Shown here: piece after piece, positions 55,503-64,000 of the stretch | Layout: each line of letters opens with the position of its first letter | Numbering within the stretch: the stretch's first letter is position 1 | From: Cryptomeria japonica | Lineage: Eukaryota > Streptophyta > Pinopsida > Cupressales > Cupressaceae | Assembly (NCBI RefSeq): GCF_030272615.1 | Contig: NC_081407.1 | Coordinates: 140,248,897 to 140,312,896, forward strand | Reading direction: 5' to 3' | Length of the DNA: 64,000 nt | Program-made: the position numbers and the translations under genes | Notes under the pieces: model-generated | Database searches by the model: none | What the model saw: the letters and a program-made list of their open reading frames with translations, nothing else | What the model was told of the DNA's origin: nothing

Positions 55503-55970
55503 GTGTCGAACATGCAAGTGCTAGTTGAGAACTCCCTATGGCCAGGTGGATTAAACTCAATTTCAATGGGGCTGTTAAAGGAAACCCAGGGATCACGGGA
55601 TATGGTTGTATTGTTAGGAAAGATACTAAAGACATTATGGGCAGTCTATCGGGAAACATGGGCATTGCTTCCAATAATGAAGCAGAAGCAATGGCGCTGG
55701 CCAGAGGTCTTAGATTTTGTGTTGATAATGGATTTGCATCAGTGGAAGTAGAGGGGGATCCACAGATTATAATCAACGCCATCAAGAACAATTCAACACC
55801 CAATTGGATGCTTTGTCGCTACTTGGTAGATATTATAACGCACCTTAACTGATTTCAAACTTATAGAATTTCCCATGCTTTCCGTGAGGCAAACAATGCA
55901 GCTGATTATTTAGCTAATGTTGGTGTTTCAATGGAAAAAGGTACTGAGAAAATCTCAATTGATGACTAGC
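55503..55970 (+). pseudogene. LINE ORF2: C-terminal RNase H domain
   Basis: An RNase H domain of the type carried by many plant L1 elements: WIKLNFNGAVKGNPGITGYG, NNEAEAMALARGL, VEVEGDPQIIINAI and REANNAADYLANVG. The first catalytic Asp (usually NFDG) is Asn. A TGA after HLN (about 55850) and a TAG after ISIDD (about 55966) interrupt it. Confidence 0.88.
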
Positions 55971-57199
55971 AGAATGAGCTAAAGCAGATTGCAAAGGACG
56001 ATTTTGCTAAAACTGTCTGCAAAGTCAAGTCGGGGATCGGATAAGATCGCAGGAATGGAACTTGGGCCATCATGGTGTCTTTCGGAACAATGGGTAATTT
56101 GACGGTCCAGGGTACAAACATAACCAATGCGGATTCTGAGCTCTCTGAAGTTGTGCATTGGAAGACGAAGTATGTGGATAGTCCAAGGGATCTTCGATTT
56201 AGCTAGAGGTAGGTCATGCTTTCGTGGAAGGACAAACTGGATACTTTTGTGTTATCATGTGCTATGACAGAGTTCCTATGGTTATCCAGTCAGTTACAAA
56301 AGGTATGACCTACGACTTGACATATTCCCAATATAGTAAAAGATCTGAGAATCATACTTTCTCGGGCGAAGCTAGTTTGGAAGTCGGGCCTATTCTGGCC
56401 TCTAGACTTCTCTAGAAAGATCGCAACTATATATAAGGAATGGTTCAAGAATGCAGTTTTAAGCCTGGAAGTGTCGATCTTGTTTGATGGTGCATCATTT
56501 TGATCTCAGTTTCTTGTGTAGAGAGGAATTGATCCAGGCTCAATGTCGCTGGTTATTTCAATCAAACGATGTGGTTTGGAAGATTGTTTGGCGGGTGGCT
56601 AATGGTATCTTGGGTGGCGATCAACACTGGTGTGATGATTTTGTGTATGATGCCATTAGTTGCCCCATGATCGATATATTTGACTCAAAGGAAGTGAGCA
56701 TATAGAGGATCGATGGCTTTGTCCGCCCGTCTGATGGACAAGCCTTAGTAAATGCCATGTTGGATTTGGATTCTGATTGTTGGGTAAGCACCCTCAGCAT
56801 TTACTTCAACTATGCCAACTACATCTCCTCTTAATCGGAGGAGTCAGATAGTGAAGATGAGGAAACTGCCCAAAAAAGGGCATCATGACAGAGGAGAAAG
56901 AACTTCATTCAGGAGGCATGGGAAGTGTTTATGGTGGGGGTCAAGAATGGGAACCTGGATCCCTTCCTCGGACTGCTTAATTCTGATGATAATTGGCTCT
57001 TGGCATCTGCCGTTGTCAAATTAATGGAGATTGGAGAGAACATGGTTGTGATACTCCAACACATTGGAAATTAGGCATCTTGTATAAGGCACTGTCTTAA
57101 TGTCTATTTTAGCATAGCTTGGATAGTTTTAAAATTATGAAGTCTGGAAGTATGAGAAATGTATGGGAGTTATCCCCCTTGGATAACACTTATATATAT
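55971..57199 (+). pseudogene. LINE 3' region with an unrecognised coding-like frame
   Basis: After RNase H the same frame continues (ELKQIAKDDFAKTVCKVK ... GNLTVQGTNITNADSELSE) to about 56200. Another frame, about 56450-57074, is open apart from three stops: FLCREELIQAQCRWLFQ, GFVRPSDGQALVNAMLDLDS, an acidic SEESDSEDEE and AWEVFMVGVKNGNLDPFLGL. I do not recognise a family. It ends before TATATATATA at about 57190-57200, next to ATTAGAATA (57200-57208), which repeats 30590-30598 as a possible LINE TSD. It could be a LINE ORF extension or transduced host sequence. Confidence 0.5.
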
Positions 57200-57208
57200 A
57201 TTAGAATA

Positions 57209-60200
57209 TTAAATTATATTTAGAAAGTCAAATTATGCATCTAATCATTTTAAAATTATAATATAAGGTTTAAGATTGAGAATTAAATCTCCAATTTGCA
57301 TGCGAGGAGAGTGAAAAGCTTCTAATACATAAAGTATTATTTTTACTTATTATTAAGCTTGAAGGACTAATGCTTCATTTGCTATTTAATAAAAACATTT
57401 TGTGTGTGATTACATCATTTGAGGTGTATAAAACAAAAGATAATGTGATTACAAAGAAGATTATCTGGATAAATTATTCAAATAAATATAAACAAAAAAT
57501 ATTTTCCTAATAAATTATACGTAAAAAATATATAGAATCGTATTCAAACAAAAAATGATAAGTAGAATGACATCACACCCTAAAGTCTATGCAAATTTTA
57601 CATAATTGTGGAGGATGAAATTTGACACCCTCAACGTGATGAAATCCTAGAGGAACAAATTTAAGCATACTCAACCTCACTAAACTGGTGCTCTGGTGAG
57701 CGAAGAGATACAAACTACTTAACTATCCAAACCTAGGATAGAGTTTACTGGATAGAAGGTATGTTGAACATGAAAGGAGAGGCCACAAAGACTCTCTAGT
57801 AACCTTTACACAATCTCTATTTGAGGATTTGTACGTGAGTCAAGAACAACAACAGAGGATGCTAACATCCCGTGTGGATGGAAAGCAAAAGTGTACAAAA
57901 AGTACAATGCAACCAAACAGAAGTTAGATAGACCTTAGGCTAATTAAAAGAGTAGTAGAAAGTAAAAATGATTATAATGCTAAACATGAAAGGAGAAAAA
58001 TGGAGAAGAATATCTCACAACCGATCCAAGATTGAAGCCTTTAGCTAGCTCCCAAGCTTCCTTCGAAAACCTGTACATACGAAAAAGAGAAAAAATTGGG
58101 CTTGTGTATAGAGTTTTGCCATAGTCAGAACCCCGTTTTGGTATTTCTACATCCACGGACAACCAAAAGGGTAGAAGATTGGATAAAGAAATGCATATAA
58201 ACAATATAAAACAGATAATATGCTATCGAAGATACAATGTTTTAATGGAAATAAAGAGGAAGAAACTCCCTTTCAACATAAAGAGAACAAGAGCTTGTAT
58301 GTGTGAACGTGAGCACCAATAACTCCTCCGATATATAGTTGCAAAGATAAGGGCGAGATAAATGGCATGCAACAATGGTGGAATGGAAGAACAGTGATCA
58401 AGAAGTTGTTGGTTGGTGTTTGAGAGCTCCAAGAATATCTAAGAGGTTTGAATTCATTGCTAGCGAGTCCAAATGAATCCCTCAAGGCAAGATAAACAAC
58501 TTGGGCTCAAATTCAACATTAGTGGGTGTGCACAGAGGCATTATGAACCCTACCAATTGCAGGTGCAATGCTCAAACAACCACCTTTAGTTTGTAGATTT
58601 CTCGGATGCTAGTATAGCACATGGACGTCTTTGCGATGTGCTAGTGTCCATGAGTCAACTATTAATGAAGTCGAGAAAAAGCCAAGGTGAAGGTTGACTA
58701 GGCAAGCCATGTAGACAAAAAGGACAAAAAGGTGAAGATGTTCTCTCATCCGCGTAAAGCAAAGGTATTTGTGTAGCGTAAAATTGCACAAGGTGCAATT
58801 TAAAAAGTTACAATAATCCACCTCATATATGCAAAGGCACAAAAGTTAGTGGTTTATAAGTTTGATAAATAATTGTACTTTACCATTACTTAGCTTTCAA
58901 GTGAACAATTGTCCAAATATATTTTTTAAATTGAAGAATATTGACAAAAAAATTAATAAAAGATCAAGACAACATGTTACAAAAAGAAGAAGAGAGATAG
59001 TCATCATTACATCCTAGAATATTTAGACAATAATGATCATTACACATGAATGATCACTATCAATACTATCCAATATTACAAAGAAACAAATATAAAAAAT
59101 AATATTTTGTGAAATAAGCAATATCAATCGAGGCATGTCAATCTCCTAAACAAATGCATGAGGGCTATGACCTTGAAAATAATTTCCTCTAAGAATGCAC
59201 TTCAAAGATATAGAGGATCAAGAAAAAAAAATGAAATCCTAGTTGATCTTCCTTGTTGAATACACAAAATTCAACCATGAAAAATTATTAGACATTACAC
59301 TAAGTTACCATGACATATTTGTTTTGCTTAAAATTCACCCAAATTTCGTTGTATGAGCTACATTAAAAGTGCCAAGACATCATATAGGAACTCTAATCCA
59401 TAATGTCTATGTTGTTTTAACTTCAACTTCTATGTATGCTCTAGGAAATAATCCCGTGTTAAGAAAAAAAATAAAAGAACACTGATAAGGTACAAATAAA
59501 AAAGGTGAACTATTCCTATTACTTCCTCTTAGAGAAACCTTTTAAAGCATAGTTAAAGTTAACTAGTAAAGAAATTGTTGATGCATGTGTTGTTCACTAT
59601 CAACAAGGATAAAATTTATAGTAAATTATATCTATCTTGAAAGAAAATCAAACAATGTCTGATTGTCTCAAATCTTCTATCGCCAGGTCTTAATGTAAAA
59701 GATAACTCATAATTTTATTAGCCTTCTATCGTTTAGGAGTCAAGTTCTAGAGTTATTTAAATTATACAATGAACTTAAATCCCAATTTGATCATCAAATT
59801 TTCTATTTATTGATGCTTAAGAATCTTGAAAGATTAAAGAAATGGAGAAAGAAAGGGAGAAATAAAATGGTTATAAATCTTAATTTGAAAATTTTTAAAC
59901 ACACATTTGTAATCAAACATCATTCAACCTATCTATATTTCACTAGATGTTATCATAGCTACATACAGATGGTGCAAGTTTCAATGGATAATTTCAAGAT
60001 CATGAAATAGATTATAAGATATTAAAAAAACATGGAATAATGTCATACTATTTCATAATGGTGATTTTTTTACAAGTCATTCATAATATTCAAAAGTGTA
60101 TGACTTAACTAATATTGTAGTTATAAATTTATAGCTATCTAGAATAAAATTTATTATTACTTACAAATGAACAGTTCAAATTGAAAGCCAATATTAAATG

Positions 60201-61140
60201 ATTGAGATTCTCATGAAAGTGCATCAATAAGGATGCCATCGAGCATACTAGCAAATACACTACTTGTCATCAAAGTGGAGAACATGTTTTTATTTCAATT
60301 TCGTTGTAGGTTTTGCTATTTCCTCATCAAAGGTGTGTCATGACTCTTCTCAAGGTACATGGTAAAGGTCTCATTTATGTTGGTGTGGATAAGCAATATG
60401 CATACTTCATTAACATTTATTATGAATTTAATGCACATCACATGATTGCATTGATATTCAACAAGGTGATTAGGCTACACTGGTTTCCCAAAGGTAATTT
60501 ATGACAAGAGTATCATATTTATCAATTGCTCTTAGCAAAATTTATTTCATTTGGCGTGTGCAAAATTCACTCTTAGCATAAATTGTCAACTACAAGCAGT
60601 TGAACAAACGAAAATGTTGAATATGGGCATCAATTTTTCTTAAGGAACATGTTTCAAAACAAAAATTAACACAAGTTTAGTGGTTTCACCTAAAGGAGTG
60701 TTGCCATGTGTAGCATCTATTCCTTGGTATATTATCATTTTTGGCATTATGTTTATGATGCATTCACTTCATAAATTTAGTGTTCATAAATAGTAGAGTG
60801 ATACTCATGTGAATAACATATGCCATTATTGTCATATAAGCATTAAAAAGTCAAGAAGTGGAGCCATCACAAAATCTCTAGTTCCTAGGAGGAACCTACC
60901 TACAAGGGATACTATTGGTGAAAGAATTTTAAAAAATTAACATTTTGAATTGGAATTGTTTGAGGACAATCAATTTTAGGATGGGTGGAATTGTAATATC
61001 TCCTTTCAGTTAATTTATGTATTTAGACCAAAAGCTCATTTCCTATTTTCAATGAACTAAGCTTGTTGGAGCCTAGTCTAGTAGACCTCAAAAATTTGAA
61101 GAGGAAGAAGGTTAACTCCTAGCAGGTCCTAATTTTTAGT
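57209..61140. other. Intergenic, nothing recognised
   Basis: AT-rich with many short frames. I examined 57980-58842, 59810-60010 and 60313-60504 and found no family motif. No bounded repeat or RNA gene supported. Confidence 0.5.
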
Positions 61141-61625
61141 AATTTTGTAAGTTTGCAAACTCATGAAAATTGCAACAAGGCTAAGGGAAAAGTATTAATC
61201 TACCAACAAGTTATGTTTCTCACTAAGTTCACAAGTATATGAACTAATTGAAAGTGTGATAAGGTTTTTCGGTTCACAATTCTGCAAAAAGAGTGAAAGT
61301 GCAACAAGGTTCATACATTTGCCAACATATCGAAAGTTAAAAAATGCAACAAGGTTTGCAAGCTTGCCAATCTGTCAAAAATATGGAAGTGCAATAAGTT
61401 CACAGTTCGCTAGTTCATTGAGAATGAGGCAAGGTTCACAAGTTCTCAAGTTTGTTAAAAGTGTGAAAGTGTGACAAAGTTCATAGGTTTAAGTTAGTTC
61501 ATTAGAAGCGCAAAAGTGCAGCAAGGTTCACAAGTTCACCATTTTGTTGAAAGACTGAAAGTGCAATAAGGTTTGCAAGTTCGCAAGCTCCTCCAAGGTT
61601 GACAAAGTTCATAAAGGGTTGAATG
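61140..61625. repeat. Degenerate ~45-bp tandem array (GAAAGTGCAACAAGGTTC)
   Basis: Around nine diverged units built on GAAAGTGCAACAAGGTTCAC followed by AAGTTCGC. They are best seen near 61297, 61340, 61385, 61463, 61510 and 61557. A 72-codon frame here (61256-61474) simply follows the repeat. Confidence 0.7.
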
Positions 61626-62129
61626 TATAAGTTCATTTTCTCGCATTTGAGCCTTTGTTTTCATTCATTATTTCCTCTTGTACACACAAAGTTTGATCTA
61701 TATGTTTCATTCTTTTTCAAAAAATAAAAAATATAAATGTCTTATATCAATGATGTCATAGGTAAGTCCTATTTTGTTCCAATAATGTGGACACCATGAA
61801 CAATATTATTACAAGTTCTATTCCATTATTGTTAATTGCAATTATGGAGATAAATATCACTTATCTTATTTTAAAAAATCACATAAGATTAAATAACTTG
61901 TAGGTGTTTAAAGGAATATTGTCTCTATGTGTGTACTCAAATGTGGTACAAAGTTGTCTATATTGTGGCAATCATGTTTGGTTTGCTTTTAGTGTAGCTA
62001 ATTTGCTTTTTGTTTTTTAAATTGCTAACAAAATCTTAGGAAAAGTGAATTGTCACGCAATCTTTAATCATATATCATGTCAAATAATTAAAAATAAATA
62101 AATTGATGTTTAAACTAATTATTGAAGTC

Positions 62130-62450
62130 ATAAGGCAAACAAGCTTAAGGGTGATACATAAATAAGTGAATTTGAATTGGGTAAATAAATATTTTATGAT
62201 TAAAATTTGGTTATGATGTTATCCAAACATGTTTTATCATTGCTTAATTTAATTACTCGTTGACCTTTTCAATAGATAATTCTTAAAGTTACTTGTGATC
62301 ATTTCACATCCCATATAAGAGTCTGAAGCCGCTGCTCCCTTATGACATAAATGCATTAACACCATACCATCTCTATAGCATTATCATTCTATATAGGCTA
62401 TAGGCTATGCCACCTAGAGATGCATGCTATCAAACCTTGGATGATACAAA
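62130..62450. repeat. Local duplication, copy 1 (~320 bp)
   Basis: GAATTGGGTAAATAAATAT, TATGATGTTA, TCATTTCCCATCCCA-like and GATGCATGCTATCAAACC occur in the same order here and at 62590-62890, about 460 bp apart. The order is kept with moderate divergence. No coding potential. Confidence 0.75.
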
Positions 62451-62589
62451 CACACTCTTTTTTTTCTAACCCCATTTGTTAATTTGGGTTACCAAATATT
62501 AATGTTAGAATAGGGTAGAATTCTAGATTTTTGGCAATGTGGTTAAAATGAAAAAGAAAGTGAAGTCCATTTAAGCTAATGATTTAAGT

Positions 62590-62895
62590 ATAATGCAAAA
62601 CAAGTTTGAGGTAATGCACAACCAAATGATTACGGTTTGAATTGGGTAAATAAATATGTATAATGATTACACTTTGAATTGGTTATGATGTTAGCCCATG
62701 CCTTATCATTACTTGTTATTATTCATTGATATTTGCATTGATTAGTTATTGAGGTTTACCAATCATTTCCCATCCCACAAGAATTTGATTCCCTTCAACA
62801 TTAAGTGCATTAATAGCCCCTACCATCTTCATAGCATTTATCATCATATAGGCTATGCTACCTAAAGATGCATGCTATCAAACCTCACATGGATT
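62590..62895. repeat. Local duplication, copy 2
   Basis: Matches 62130-62450 as described there, with small insertions and deletions. Confidence 0.75.
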
Positions 62896-62899
62896 CACT

Positions 62900-63645
62900 T
62901 AACATTCATTTTCTCTAAAAATGAACACACACTTCAACACATGATCGATGTGTTCATTATACATTATCATTATGAAATTATTCAAAAACATATTTTATAT
63001 ATATTATAATTATCATCACAAAATATTTTATATTTTTTTAAATACTATTGATCACTTGTATATTATCTTATATTAAATTTTGCACTCCACATTCTACACC
63101 TCTAATTTAAGAATAGATAAGATATGTATACATTCTAATGATAAATCAGATAAAAGGTATTCTAAAATATCCTACATTAGTAAAAGAATAATTGATGGAT
63201 TCTAATAAAAGAATGTGCGTTCAGAATCCAGATAGCCCTAAACGTGAGGTTGGTTTGCGCGCCTAACGTACGATTTGATGTGTTGCAGTGTTCTTCTGGT
63301 CCCTGCTGTTTGAGGGGTTTCAACCATGGTTCGAACCCCACCAACACTGTTATCCTGTAACAGGATTTTGGGATTCTTTCAGCTGCTCCCACCGAAACAG
63401 CCTAAATCTCTCTCTTTCTGCAACTAGATATAAAGTTCTCCATATTTACCCCGATTAAACAATGGAATTACAGATCAAAATCATTCATACAGAGAGCATC
63501 AGATTGTGAGTCAACTCAAGCACTGGTAATGGCACTTCAGCGTTATATGCAAAGAGAAAATCTCCCTAATTTATTCAATCGGATCAGATCTGTATACAAA
63601 TCCCCACACAAAATGATAGCAGTAACTTCCCTTACACCAATACAT
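62900..63645. other. Intergenic; isolated B-box-like motif at 63328
   Basis: No gene supported. GGTTCGAACCCC at 63328-63339 resembles a tRNA or SINE B box, but no convincing A box, tail or TSD was found around it. Confidence 0.45.
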
Positions 63646-63648
63646 AAC

Positions 63649-63815
63649 AATCCCCTGAAGGACTGTAAACTCAAAATATTCCCCTGAAGTACTGTAAACT
63701 CAAAATATTCCCCAGAAGAACTGTAAACTTCAATTTTTTTGTAGAAGTACTGTAAACTCAAAATATTCCCCAGAAGAACTGTAAACTTTAATTTTTTTGT
63801 AGAAGAACTGTAAAT
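63649..63815. repeat. 29-bp tandem repeat (ACTGTAAACTCAAAATATTC)
   Basis: Exact 29-bp period: ACTGTAAA starts at 63662, 63691, 63720, 63749, 63778 and 63807. Two unit types alternate in part (CTCAAAATATTCCCC versus TTCAATTTTTTTG). Confidence 0.92.
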
Positions 63816-63827
63816 TTCCTAATAACA

Positions 63828-64000
63828 CAAGCCTTAAGTACAAGCGCAATACAAAATTTTGTCATTAATAGTTTCAAAACGTTAAATTACAGGGGATAAC
63901 AGAGGACTGTAAAGTCCTAACATTCTCCTAAAGGACTCTAACCTTTCCTCAAGAACACAAGCCCTAAGTACAAGCGCAATACAAAATTTTGTCATTAATA
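63828..64000. repeat. 130-bp direct repeat running off the window end
   Basis: CAAGCGCAATACAAAATTTT and its flanks occur at 63828-63870 and again at 63958-64000, 130 bp apart. The second copy is cut by the window end, so more units may follow. Confidence 0.85.

Noticed and set aside
63328-63339. tRNA or SINE B box GGTTCGAACCCC
   Set aside because: No convincing A box, tail, TSD or cloverleaf; a single motif is not enough.

Overview
The window looks like repeat-dominated chromosomal DNA of a seed plant with a large genome. A gymnosperm or conifer is plausible from the AT-rich, sparsely genic, nested-transposon texture, but that is inference. I support only two host genes: tandem, intronless pectin methylesterase/invertase-inhibitor (PMEI-type) genes on the minus strand at 19467-20048 and 28523-29116. 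They share an upstream block about 2 kb away, so the duplication carried 5' flanking DNA with it. Nearly everything else is transposon, transposon relic, tandem repeat or featureless intergenic DNA.

Layout. (1) 1-6339: minus-strand Ty3/gypsy chromovirus, complete except for most of its 3' LTR, with disabled gag, protease, RT, RNase H, integrase and chromodomain, a PBS matching initiator tRNA-Met and a 1.51 kb 5' LTR. (2) 6905-17450: a degenerate tandem segmental duplication whose unit carries an older plus-strand chromovirus relic in the order integrase tail-LTR-gag-protease. A MITE sits only in copy 1 and a SINE only in copy 2, each with the empty site preserved in the other copy. (3) 19.4-30.1 kb: the two PMEI genes, separated by a second SINE, a 155-bp tandem duplication, a decayed gypsy relic, two foldback elements and minisatellites. 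(4) 30599-57199: an L1-type LINE split in two by a 20.0 kb Ty3/gypsy element of the Tat type (31112-51121), itself invaded by a 1.74 kb solo LTR (34082-35824). (5) 57.2-64 kb: intergenic DNA with several tandem repeats and no supportable gene.

The most interesting object is the 20 kb Tat-type element. Its gag-pol runs leftward from the right LTR with two RNase H domains. A second unit runs rightward from just inside the left LTR: TATA box, short first exon, consensus splice donor, intron and acceptor, leading in frame into a plant mobile domain (PMD) protein. Both leaders contain arrays of a TAGCGCA-type motif phased at 21 bp, in opposite orientations on the plus strand so that each array has the same orientation relative to the unit it precedes. 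Both coding units are now interrupted by stops. In the PMD frame eight of nine premature stops are TAG, as expected from decay of methylated CHG sites.
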